Source: Desulfonema magnum
GTDB taxonomy: Bacteria; Desulfobacterota; Desulfobacteria; Desulfobacterales; 4be13
Length of the DNA stretch: 64,000 nucleotides
Assembly (NCBI RefSeq): GCF_017377395.1
Contig: NZ_CP061800.1
Span: 2,418,001-2,482,000, forward strand
Direction of reading: 5' to 3'
In this document: piece after piece, positions 54,533 to 62,639 of the stretch
How the letters are laid out: each line of letters starts with the position of its first letter
How positions within the stretch are numbered: position 1 is the stretch's first letter
Translations under genes and position numbers: made by a program
Notes under the pieces: generated by a model
Database searches by the model: none
What the model saw: the letters and a program-made list of their open reading frames with translations, nothing else
What the model was told of the DNA's origin: nothing

Positions 54533-56237
54533 CATAGGTGTAAAGTTAAGGAACTGCTGAATTGTAAAAATATCCTTTTATAACATATGGTTGTTGTTTA
54601 AATAAAATGCAAGAAATGCCGTGTCGCAAATTACTTTTTCATTGCATCTCTCAGCACATGCTGATATTCCGGACTGTGTGAAAAAAACAAAATATCCGAC
54701 AATCTCATAAGATCATATTTGGGAGGACTGTGCAATGATAAATAAACAGATTAAAATTGATGTCAGAACAGTTAAAAAGTTTTTCAAAAAAGGAAAGATC
54801 AGAAAAATAGCTGAAAAAACCGGTTTCATAAAGAGAAAACGGAAATTGGACGCATTCGAATTTTTCATATCGCTGACTTTCGGTTCGCTGACAACGACCA
54901 CAATAACTCTGGGTGCCATAGCGGAAAATCTGTCCGAATGTATTTCAAGGGCGGGAATAAATGACCGTTTTAATCAGTATGCCATTGATTTTCTGACAGA
55001 AGTTTTTTCATTTTTTTTCAGAACGGCGACTGAAAACGGACATAATATCAATATTGACGTATTAAATCAGTTCGGCAGAGTGAATATTATTGACAGTTCG
55101 TCATGGGAGCTGCCCCCGGGCCTGAAATCCGCATTTCCGGGATATAACATTGCGGGTTGCAAAGTTCAGTTAATGTATGATTACAAAACCGGAGTGATTC
55201 AGCTGTTTGATATAAAAAAACAAACGTGTAACGATCAGAGTTATTCGAAGACACTGGGCGATCAGATCAGCGCGGATGATCTGCTTATTTTCGATCTGGG
55301 ATATTCAATTGCGGACATGCTGAAAATAACTGATGACAAAGAAGCCTTTTTCATATCCCGTTTTAATTATTCCGGAATCGGTCTGTATATAAAGAAAGGG
55401 GAAGAATATGAGAGAATCGGAATCTCGGAGATATTGAAAAAGCTGAACGGCAATGAGACAATATTTGAATTCGAATGTTATACGGGAAACAAAGAGAAAA
55501 AGATAAAGATACGCTTTTTCGCAGTCAGAGTTCCGGAAGAAGTTGCAAACAAAAAACGGAGAAAAATGTGTCAGAATGCCAAAAAGAAAGGAAGAACCCC
55601 CAAGAAAGAATCACTGCGACTGTGTGAGTGGAACTTTATGATGACAAATATTCCTGCTGAGAAAACGGAGGATGTGAGAACCATCCTTGCATTTTATCCG
55701 ATCAGATGGTCTGTGGAATTATTTTTCAAACAGTTTAAATCGGTATTGAACATTCATAAAACAGAAGTAAGAAACAATGAGGACAGGCTCAGGTGCGAAG
55801 TATTGGGAAAAGCGATAGTTGTGATGTTCATATCCTACTGTTATTCGAATGCCAGATCAGAGGCATGGCGGATACTCGGCGAAGAGGTAAGTATTGACAA
55901 GACAGTGAAATATTTCAGAAGAAACATAGCCGGTCTGACAGTGCTGCTTTCGGATTCTGCTGACAAAGCGGCAAAACATGTCAGGAAAATGATAGCAAAA
56001 ATAACTGACACATGCCGGAAAGAGAGGCAGAAAAGCAGAAAAAACTCCCTTGATGTACTTATCGACGGAGCAGTTCTTGAAAACTATAAATATGTAAAGG
56101 TAAACCTCTCGGAACTCGGGCAGCCGGGTAAAGGCATGCCTCTGTCTTTCCGTCTTTTCAATCTGATAAATGTGAATTTATTTTTTGAAATCATACCGTT
56201 AGCAGGTTAGTTAAGTATCCTTAACTTTACACCTATG
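54533..56237 (+). mobile_element. IS4-family insertion sequence, intact ends
   Basis: The 1705-base element has perfect 20-bp terminal inverted repeats CATAGGTGTAAAGTTAAGGA (54533-54552 and 56218-56237). It is flanked by the 10-bp direct repeat GCTGAAGGCG (54523-54532 and 56238-56247). It contains one transposase gene on the plus strand. Its removal would leave about 113 bases between the SpoIIE phosphatase stop and the slr1658-like gene start. Confidence 0.94.
54735..56210 (+). CDS. IS4 family transposase
   Basis: 491 residues, ATG after GGGAGGA. It is a DDE transposase with first Asp in NIIDSSSWELP (about 118), second in LLIFDLGYS (about 190), and the IS4 Y-R-E signature in YPIRWSVELFFKQFK (about 325-340). 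It is full length without frameshift and probably active. A long AT-rich 5' leader of 200 bases separates it from the left end of the element. Confidence 0.93.
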   Translation: MINKQIKIDVRTVKKFFKKGKIRKIAEKTGFIKRKRKLDAFEFFISLTFGSLTTTTITLGAIAENLSECISRAGINDRFNQYAIDFLTEVFSFFFRTATENGHNINIDVLNQFGRVNIIDSSSWELPPGLKSAFPGYNIAGCKVQLMYDYKTGVIQLFDIKKQTCNDQSYSKTLGDQISADDLLIFDLGYSIADMLKITDDKEAFFISRFNYSGIGLYIKKGEEYERIGISEILKKLNGNETIFEFECYTGNKEKKIKIRFFAVRVPEEVANKKRRKMCQNAKKKGRTPKKESLRLCEWNFMMTNIPAEKTEDVRTILAFYPIRWSVELFFKQFKSVLNIHKTEVRNNEDRLRCEVLGKAIVVMFISYCYSNARSEAWRILGEEVSIDKTVKYFRRNIAGLTVLLSDSADKAAKHVRKMIAKITDTCRKERQKSRKNSLDVLIDGAVLENYKYVKVNLSELGQPGKGMPLSFRLFNLINVNLFFEIIPLAG

Positions 56238-56312
56238 GCTGAAGGCGAGGGGTCATCTGGACAGTATTTGGGAATTATCTCTCCCCTCCTTCTACCTCTC
56301 GGCCCTCTCTCC

Positions 56313-57836
56313 TCACAACCGTTTCATCACAAACAGAGTCACATCATCCGGTTTTTCAAAGGAGGCCAGCGCGTCCATAATTTCTTTATGAATTTCCAGG
56401 GCAGATTTATCCCCGCATCTCTCCACGATTTCTTCCAGAGATTCCTGTCCGAAAAAGCCGCCTTCCGGTTTCATTGCCTCGATAATGCCGTCTGTATAAA
56501 GAACCATGGTGTCGCCGGTTTCCATGTCCAGGGAGTCGGTGGAGAGCATTTCTGATATGTCGGGTTCCATGCCGATCCACATGCCGTTGGTCTTTATTCT
56601 TTCAAGCTTTTCAGTACGACTGCGCCGGATCAGGATGTCCTCATGCAGACCTGAAAAGGTGAAGTGCCCGTTCTGGCTCACGGCAAGCACCACAATGGTC
56701 ATGTGTTTTGCCTCGTCCATCTTCTGAATATTCAGATAAATGGTCTTGTTAATAGCAGCCAGCATATCAGACGGATCAATGCTGGGATGCCGAAGCAAAA
56801 CCGTGTGAATTGCTGTCTGTACCATCATCATCACCAAACCGGAGGTCAGACCGTGGCCTGATACATCCCCGATCACGATCCATTTGTATCCGCCCACGGA
56901 AATCACATCATAGTAATCACCGCCGACTTCTTCGGAAGGACGGAGCGTTGCCGCAATGTCGTAGCCCAGCATATTCGGCTTCTTGGGAAGCAGTACGGTC
57001 TGAATCTTCTGCGCCACTTCCATCTCTTTTTTCAGACGTTCTTGTTCGCGCACATCCTCTGTAAGCGCTTTGATGGCCAATCTCATTTTTTCAACATCTG
57101 ATACCAGCTGACCCAGTTCGTCATTCCTTTCCGAATACACGGATTTTTCCAGGTTTCCCGAGGCAATCACGCGAACATCCTCAGCGAGTCTGCCGATGGG
57201 TTTGGCCATGGTAGTGCCGCACCCCCAGGCTCCGACAATGCCGATGGTGATGATAAGCAAAATGAGAGCGATGGAGGACATCCAAAGATGTGAGACAGCC
57301 TGCTCCAAACGAGTGGTATGCAATTCTGTATAGATAAACCCCAAAAGTTCCCCGTGTTGGCCAGATACCTGATCTGTCTGATTGTCTCTGTCGTAAATCA
57401 TCTGGATAATTTTCAATATATGTCTTGATTTATCTCTGAGGATGCTGCTTTCTTCTTTCTGTAACTGCTGGAGAATATAATCATCTTGGATTCTGGAAAA
57501 TTGCTGATAATTTTTCTGGTCAGATGTGGCAATAACAAAGGTGTTGGCATATCCCACCAGCAAAATGTTTATGTCTTCGTCCGTTGCTGTCACCTCATTG
57601 ATGAGGGCTTGCAGATTTGAGAAAGCGCTCTCTTGGATGCCTTTTTCGGAAACAACAGAAAAATTTCGAGTGATAAGCTTTGCTTTGTTTTCAAGCTCAT
57701 CAAGCAGCGCTTCTTCGGACTGCTGAATAAAGACGATGGAAAGTGACAGCATCGCCACCACAAGGATAAGCGCAATGCCTGAAATGAACTTGTACCTGAT
57801 GCTCAGGTCTGCGAATAATCTTTTAACAGAGATCAT
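56313..57836 (-). CDS. membrane-bound SpoIIE-type PP2C phosphatase with HAMP
   Basis: From the ATG at 57836 there are 507 residues. Two membrane helices (about 16-38 and 185-207) enclose a sensory region of about 145 residues. A HAMP domain (TTMAKPIGRLAEDVRVIASG) and coiled coil lead to the phosphatase (about 275-507: EEVGGDYYDVIS, VIGDVSGHGLTSG, LYTDGIIEA, DDVTLFVM). The catalytic domain is strikingly similar to that of the 1203-residue phosphatase at 39-43 kb. It probably dephosphorylates the STAS protein encoded downstream, from which the IS4 element now separates it. Confidence 0.92.
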   Translation of the reverse strand: MISVKRLFADLSIRYKFISGIALILVVAMLSLSIVFIQQSEEALLDELENKAKLITRNFSVVSEKGIQESAFSNLQALINEVTATDEDINILLVGYANTFVIATSDQKNYQQFSRIQDDYILQQLQKEESSILRDKSRHILKIIQMIYDRDNQTDQVSGQHGELLGFIYTELHTTRLEQAVSHLWMSSIALILLIITIGIVGAWGCGTTMAKPIGRLAEDVRVIASGNLEKSVYSERNDELGQLVSDVEKMRLAIKALTEDVREQERLKKEMEVAQKIQTVLLPKKPNMLGYDIAATLRPSEEVGGDYYDVISVGGYKWIVIGDVSGHGLTSGLVMMMVQTAIHTVLLRHPSIDPSDMLAAINKTIYLNIQKMDEAKHMTIVVLAVSQNGHFTFSGLHEDILIRRSRTEKLERIKTNGMWIGMEPDISEMLSTDSLDMETGDTMVLYTDGIIEAMKPEGGFFGQESLEEIVERCGDKSALEIHKEIMDALASFEKPDDVTLFVMKRL

Positions 57837-58111
57837 AATAATCAGCTTTGTTTCATCTCCTGTCTCCCGGAGGGCGTGTCTCCCTGTCCTTACCACTCCG
57901 GATAACCTTTTTCTTAAAGCCTATATGTGGGTCAGATTGGGGTTTGTTTCAGTATGATGGTTTAGGGTTACAGTGTTAAAATAAAGCTTGTCTCAAACAA
58001 ATCAGATGGTTCTAAAAAATTCAGCTTGTCTGCCGGACATTATTTTAGCATGTTACAAATTATGAATAAAACAGAGTGAGTCTTTTCAGTATAAAACTTT
58101 GTTATTCCCTC

Positions 58112-58298
58112 AGAGGGTGTTTGAAAAGTCCCGTAGGGACGACATATTTGTAGCATAAGAGAGTCCGACCCCTCCCGAGTCCTGTAAGGACGGCTTCTTC
58201 GGTGTCGCAAACATGCCGTCCTTATGGGACTCGGAAACACGGGGCATATCAGCCTGCAAATATACCGTCCCTGTCGGGACTTTTCAAATATGCTCTTA
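58112..58298. repeat. large palindromic element with AGAG...TTTGAAAAGTCCC ends
   Basis: The ends agagggtgtttgaaaagtcc (58112) and, inverted, agagcatatttgaaaagtcc (58298) extend pairing to about 40 bases, including cgtagggac and catatttg. The centre holds further small hairpins (tcctgtaaggacgg / ccgtccttatggga). Length is about 187 bases. It shares its ends with the element at 44587-44783. Confidence 0.75.
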
Positions 58299-58513
58299 GG
58301 CGCGTGTTCGCACAGGTCTTTGACAAGACTTTCGACTATTGCTGATTTACGCAAAACATTTTTTTAAAAAATTTATTATATTAATTAAATAGGTTAAATT
58401 AATTACAGCGAGTGATTAAAAATTGCCTCTCTGAACATAAAGACCATATAAAACATTTTATTGTTAAAATGTTATAAGCAAAATGTTAGTAATTTGTTAG
58501 TTTTTTATTAAAT

Positions 58514-58598
58514 TCCGGGTAATCCTGCAAAGGTGGTTCAGTTCCCCGTATATCAGCACACTGAATTTCATTCATCACTACCTGTGCGGGACTACCAA
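58514..58598. repeat. MITE, GGTAGTCCTGCA ends, copy 2
   Basis: gggtaatcctgcaaaggtgg at the left and ctacctgtgcgggactacc at the right, with cactgaatttcattcatcac inside, parallel the copy at 44338-44434. This copy lacks about ten bases near its left end. Confidence 0.75.
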
Positions 58599-58921
58599 AT
58601 TCCGATAATCCGGTTCATCAAAGCGGATGTTGATGATTTTGGTGTTGGCGAGGGTGCTGTCATAGAGACTGACGGCCTTGATATGAAGCTGTATGTGCAG
58701 TATAAGGGATTTCCTGATTATAACGGATTTAGGGGAGTTTTTGTATCGGGTATGTTATTTATTTCGAGTTCCCTAAGTGCGCCGAGAAGTTGTCTGGATG
58801 GAATATCTGGTCTGTGGAACAAATTGCAAGATCGTAGGGCAAAATGTGGGCTGAAAAATAAAGCATGCTGAAAAAAATCCTGGAAACCTTTTGTCTGGAT
58901 ATGGAGTTGAAAATCTGCTTG

Positions 58922-59491
58922 TCAGGCCCTTCCCCGGCTCTCTCCCGAAGTGATCCCCCCGGCAATAAGATGGGCCGTCCGCAGAGGCTCGGGAATATGG
59001 CCGTGGATCGCAAATTTTTCAATGACCTGCTCGGCCTGATCTGTTGTCAGTCCTGCCCGCTGGACAAACACATTCAAGATCGGCTCCATAGGACCGGTTT
59101 TTTTTATGAGCTTCCATTTTCGAAGCCCTCCCGGAACTTTTGTGAGAAGGGCTTCTTTTATCGCCGGCATATTCGGTCTGCGGCGGGCAACAACCAAGAC
59201 CGGCATCTGAAGCCAGCGATATAAGTAATGAATATCCACCACATTAAACCCTCCCAGGGCGATTCCCTGAAGCATAATAAGCCGGGCATGATTTGCAAAT
59301 TTTGATTCCGCAACCAGCCGTGCGATATTTTTTGCGGCATTCGCGCCGTCCCGGCGAATATGTCCCATCAATACCCCGTCAAAGCGCAGCCCCGCATAAA
59401 TCGTCCCTACAATCGTAACATTTCCCCTGTGAGAATGGGGAAACGGAGCATCATCAAAACCAATGACATTGGAAAAGGGGTGACGAGGCAT
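58922..59491 (-). CDS. DUF99 (UPF0215) family protein
   Basis: The start at 59491 (MPRHPFSNVIGFDDAPFPHS) gives 189 residues; the frame upstream is only the 100-bp repeat read as protein. The family stretches VIGFDDAPF, VGTIYAGLRFDGVLMG, IMLQGIALGGFNVVDIH, PVLVVARRRPN, GPMEPILNVFVQRAGL and EPLRTAHLIAGGI are all present. DUF99 is related to the endonuclease V fold and is best known in archaea; its function is unknown. It lies downstream of korC on the same strand but 340 bases away across three repeats, so it probably has its own promoter. Confidence 0.88.
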   Translation of the reverse strand: MPRHPFSNVIGFDDAPFPHSHRGNVTIVGTIYAGLRFDGVLMGHIRRDGANAAKNIARLVAESKFANHARLIMLQGIALGGFNVVDIHYLYRWLQMPVLVVARRRPNMPAIKEALLTKVPGGLRKWKLIKKTGPMEPILNVFVQRAGLTTDQAEQVIEKFAIHGHIPEPLRTAHLIAGGITSGESRGRA

Positions 59492-59516
59492 TTTGTCTCT
59501 TTGGCACTTGGTCTGT

Positions 59517-59619
59517 AAATAAACGCTCATAAAAAAGCCGGGTTTTTTGCCCCCGGTTATGAAAATGTTTTCAGATAAAAAACCCGGCTTTTCAAAATGT
59601 ATTTTCACGGTAAAAAAAA
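59517..59619. repeat. roughly 100-bp dispersed repeat, copy 3 (inverted)
   Basis: From aaataaacgctcataaaaaa to cggtaaaaaaaaatt this is the reverse complement of the copies at 19819 and 53307. It lies 26 bases upstream of the DUF99 start. Confidence 0.8.
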
Positions 59620-59621
59620 AT

Positions 59622-59685
59622 TAAGTACCCGGACAACACTTTTGGTCCGAGAGCATCCGTACCTGAAAATATGTCCGGGTACTTA
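59622..59685. repeat. 64-bp palindrome TAAGTACCCGGACA
   Basis: taagtacccggaca (59622-59635) and tgtccgggtactta (59672-59685) are perfect inverted arms around a 36-base centre. No coding content. It is abutted by the 100-bp repeat on the left. Confidence 0.75.
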
Positions 59686-59716
59686 GGGATTTCCCCAAAA
59701 ATAAAATAGCCGGTGC

Positions 59717-59822
59717 AGGGTGGGTGGAGCGAAGCGGAACCCACCGCACAAGGTGGGTTCCGCTTCGCTCCACCCACCCTACGTTTTTTGTATCGGATAT
59801 GTTATTTATTTCGAGTTCCCTT
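59717..59822. repeat. GTGGGTTCCGCTTCGC palindrome with tail
   Basis: agggtgggtggagcgaagcg and its perfect inverse ending ccaccct (59780) form a stem of nearly 30 bp with a short loop. The tail ttttttgtatcggatatgtt atttatttcgagttccc reaches 59822. Partial copies are at 7245-7318 and 58738-58778. It sits just after the korC stop and may end that transcript. Confidence 0.8.
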
Positions 59823-59831
59823 AATGAATGA

Positions 59832-60377
59832 CTATGAAATAAAACTCGATCCCAGTTCTGTTCCCAGATAAAGGGCTTTGCGATTCATCTCCAGAAAATC
59901 TGGCGGAATACGGGTTTCCAGCACCTTCATAATGGACTCGGGTCTGACAATCTCTGTGAGTCTGATGAGTACCCCCAACATGAGGATGTTTAAAACAACC
60001 GGATTGCCGATTCTGTCCATGACCGTCTGAAACATAGGTACCTCTCTCTGCCGGGCATCAACCTTGTCCCATGTCCTGACATAACGGGTATCAGTAAGAA
60101 GAAGCCCCCCGGGGCGTATAATGGAATAGAATTTGTTGTAGGCTTCCTGTGTCAGACAGACAAGCACATTGGGCTGGGTCACCTTGGGAAACCGTATTTC
60201 CGAATCAGCAATAATAACATCAGAACGGCTTGCGCCTCCCCTGGCCTCGGGTCCGTAAGCCTGAGACTGAACAGCAATCAGATCCTCGTGAAGGACAGCA
60301 GCTTCTGCAAGTATGACAGCAGCGGTAATAATACCCTGACCGCCTGAACCTGAAAACACCAATCTGCATCTTTCCAT
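59832..60377 (-). CDS. korC: 2-oxoacid:ferredoxin oxidoreductase gamma subunit
   Basis: The protein has 181 residues. LVFSGSGGQGIITAAVILAE (5-24), AVQSQAYGPEARGGASRSDV and PNVLVCLTQEAY are the gamma-domain signatures of KorC/OorC. This subunit forms the CoA-side part of the four-subunit enzyme that makes acyl-CoA, CO2 and reduced ferredoxin from 2-oxoglutarate or a similar 2-oxoacid. It starts two bases after korB ends, so the genes are translated together. The order korD-A-B-C is the usual one. Confidence 0.9.
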   Translation of the reverse strand: MERCRLVFSGSGGQGIITAAVILAEAAVLHEDLIAVQSQAYGPEARGGASRSDVIIADSEIRFPKVTQPNVLVCLTQEAYNKFYSIIRPGGLLLTDTRYVRTWDKVDARQREVPMFQTVMDRIGNPVVLNILMLGVLIRLTEIVRPESIMKVLETRIPPDFLEMNRKALYLGTELGSSFIS

Positions 60378-60379
60378 GT

Positions 60380-61183
60380 CTATTGTCCTTTCATCGCATT
60401 TTCAATCAGTTTATCATATTCGCTGCAATATTCAGGGACATCTTTCTGTACAAAAATTCCCCGTTCAATGAGGTCCGGATTCTCCTTTTTTGCCTCAGAA
60501 CCAATGGGAGTGGTATTTTTTTTAAACATTTCCATCATATCTGCCGCACTGCCCATTTTATTCTTTCTTCCGAAATACGTGGGACATTGGGACAGAATTT
60601 CCACAACCGAAAACCCTTCATGCAGTATGGCTTCTTTTAATATATCCGCCATTTGCCGAACATGATATGTGGTGGTACGCGCGACAAAAGACGCGCCCGC
60701 GGCCATGGCCATTTCTGCGATATCAAAGTCATGGTCTATGTTGAGATAAGGGGCAGTTGTGGCTCTGGTTCCGTAGCCGGATAAGGGAGAATACTGGCCC
60801 CCTGTCATGCCATATATCCGATTATTCATGATAATGGCGGTCATGGCAATGTTCCGCCGGGCCGCGTGGATGAAATGATTTCCGCCAATGGCCAGGGCAT
60901 CTCCGTCTCCCATGGGAACAATAACATTCAGTTCGGGCATACTCATTTTGACACCCGTGGCAAAGGCCAGGGCACGGCCGTGAAGCGTGTGCAGCGTATG
61001 AAAATCAACATAACCGGAAATCCGGGAAGAACATCCGATACCCGATACCATGACAATTTCATTTTTGCTCATTCCGAGCTGATCAATTGCCCTGAGAAGT
61101 GCGTTCAGTACGATCCCGTGACCGCATCCCGGACACCAGATATGGGGAAAGAATCTTTGCCTTATGTAATCTTTTACTGCCAT
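60380..61183 (-). CDS. korB: 2-oxoacid:ferredoxin oxidoreductase beta subunit (ThDP-binding)
   Basis: The protein has 267 residues. WCPGCGHGIVLNALLRAI (17-34) carries the conserved Cys residues of the family. GIGCSSRISGYVDFHTLHTL and MGDGDALAIGGNHFIHAARR (ThDP/Mg motif GDGD, with MNNRIYGMTGGQ as its second half) complete the cofactor site. It binds thiamine diphosphate and performs the decarboxylation. The alpha and beta genes are three bases apart. Confidence 0.92.
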   Translation of the reverse strand: MAVKDYIRQRFFPHIWCPGCGHGIVLNALLRAIDQLGMSKNEIVMVSGIGCSSRISGYVDFHTLHTLHGRALAFATGVKMSMPELNVIVPMGDGDALAIGGNHFIHAARRNIAMTAIIMNNRIYGMTGGQYSPLSGYGTRATTAPYLNIDHDFDIAEMAMAAGASFVARTTTYHVRQMADILKEAILHEGFSVVEILSQCPTYFGRKNKMGSAADMMEMFKKNTTPIGSEAKKENPDLIERGIFVQKDVPEYCSEYDKLIENAMKGQ

Positions 61184-61186
61184 GTC

Positions 61187-62335
61187 CTAAACTCCTTTTC
61201 CCTGAATCAGCCGAAGGATATTTTTTATGTCCGTGGGGTTGATGAAAAAACCGTCAATACGGTTTGCCAAAACCACACGGTCAGGATGGTCAACAGCTCG
61301 TTTCACTGCCCGGATGACCTGCCCCATGTTCATTTCCACAACAACAATATGTTTTGCATTGGCGCATTTTTTCCTGACAAGTTCATAAGGAAAAGGCCAC
61401 AGGCTTTGAAGTTCCAGAAGCCCGATACGGTCGCCCCTGGATCTGCGGTTCTCCATCACATGAAGGGCAGAGCGGGCCGAAGAACCATAAGAAATCAGTA
61501 TGCACTCGGCATCTTCGAGATAATATTCCTTAAACCGGGTGATGACCTCCACATTGTTCTTTATTTTATCCACCAGATGGCGAAGGAGTCCGTGGGTGAC
61601 ACCGGAGTTATTTGAGGGAAACCCCCACATGTCATGAAACAGTCCCGTGACATTGTAGCGATGCACACCCCCGAAATCAGACATGGGAAGTCGTCCGTCT
61701 TCTCTTGGCAGATAGGGATGGTAATCCACCCCTGCCTTGACCGAGGTCCGGAGTCTTTCCACCAGGGGAATTTCCTCAGGTTCCGGCACGACAAGCCGTT
61801 CCCGCATATGCCCTACCACTTCGTCAAAAAGAAGAATCACCGGTGTTCTGTATGTTTCCGCCATGTTAAAGGCATCCACGGTAATGGAAAAGATATCCTG
61901 GTGATTGGAAGCCGTGAGCGCGATAATGGCATGATCTCCGTGAACCCCCCATCTGGCCTGATATACATCTCCCTGACTCGGGCCGGTGGGCAGGCCCGTG
62001 GAAGGCCCTCCCCGCTGAACATTGACAATCACACAGGGAATTTCCGTCATAATTGCGTATCCCAGACCTTCCTGCATGAGGGAAAACCCTGGCCCGCTGG
62101 TGGCTGTCATGACTTTGTGACCTGTAAGCGACGCGCCGACAATGGCGCATATGGATGCGATTTCATCTTCCATCTGAAGAAACTTTCCCCCTGTTTGGGG
62201 GAGCCTTAATGACATATGCTCGGCAATTTCAGTGGAAGGCGTGATGGGATAACCGGCAAAAAAATCAAGTCCTGCATAAAGAGCGGCTTCCACGCATACT
62301 TCATTACCCTGAATAAATTTTACATTCTTGCTCAT
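61187..62335 (-). CDS. korA: 2-oxoacid:ferredoxin oxidoreductase alpha subunit
   Basis: The protein has 382 residues. FIQGNEVCVEAALYAGLDFF, GYPITPSTEIAEHM, MEDEIASICAIVGASLTGHK and ATSGPGFSLMQEGLGYA identify the KorA/OorA alpha subunit, including the ThDP pyrimidine-side Glu region. There is no gamma fusion at the N-terminus, unlike some OorA proteins. Together with korB, korC and korD it would feed reduced ferredoxin to the central metabolism of an anaerobe. 2-oxoglutarate is the likely but unproven substrate. Confidence 0.92.
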   Translation of the reverse strand: MSKNVKFIQGNEVCVEAALYAGLDFFAGYPITPSTEIAEHMSLRLPQTGGKFLQMEDEIASICAIVGASLTGHKVMTATSGPGFSLMQEGLGYAIMTEIPCVIVNVQRGGPSTGLPTGPSQGDVYQARWGVHGDHAIIALTASNHQDIFSITVDAFNMAETYRTPVILLFDEVVGHMRERLVVPEPEEIPLVERLRTSVKAGVDYHPYLPREDGRLPMSDFGGVHRYNVTGLFHDMWGFPSNNSGVTHGLLRHLVDKIKNNVEVITRFKEYYLEDAECILISYGSSARSALHVMENRRSRGDRIGLLELQSLWPFPYELVRKKCANAKHIVVVEMNMGQVIRAVKRAVDHPDRVVLANRIDGFFINPTDIKNILRLIQGKGV

Positions 62336-62390
62336 AATAAATCCTTCAGATCCTCAGAGTCCTGAAAACCTCCGATGTCTCTGACTATGC

Positions 62391-62639
62391 TCAGACTTCC
62401 GCTGCTTCCTCTGATTTTACCAGGGCGGAGGTCTCTGTTTCTGTCAGTACTTCTATTGCAAGATCCGGGCATCTGAGTTCGCAAAGTTTGCAACAAATAC
62501 AATCTTCCGGCCGAACTGCGACCCCTTTATCTGTTTCGTCAAGTTCCAGAACATTCTTGGGACAAAAATGGACACAGATACCGCATCCTTTGCACCACTC
62601 CCTGTTGATGATGTGTTCTTTTAACTTTACTTTCCCCAT
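62391..62639 (-). CDS. korD: 2-oxoacid:ferredoxin oxidoreductase ferredoxin-like delta subunit
   Basis: The protein has 82 residues with two 4Fe-4S motifs: CKGCGICVHFCP (16-27) and CICCKLCELRCP (about 48-59). This is the small electron-carrying subunit. It is the first gene of the operon, 55 bases before korA, and its upstream region (62640 onward) should carry the operon promoter. The short C-terminal tail (ETETSALVKSEEAAEV) is acidic. Confidence 0.92.
   Translation of the reverse strand: MGKVKLKEHIINREWCKGCGICVHFCPKNVLELDETDKGVAVRPEDCICCKLCELRCPDLAIEVLTETETSALVKSEEAAEV

Larger units (their letters stand above)
57837..58921. other. 1.1-kb intergenic region with two palindromic elements and a possible gene remnant
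   Basis: 57837-58110 holds no recognised feature beyond the presumed phosphatase promoter. Two palindromic repeats (58112-58298 and 58514-58598) follow. After them an open plus-strand stretch 58600-58749 reads like protein (RFIKADVDDFGVGEGAVIET, then DGLDMKLYVQYKGFPDYNG) and runs into the tail of the GTGGGTTCC-type repeat at 58738-58778. I cannot name the fragment. Confidence 0.45.
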
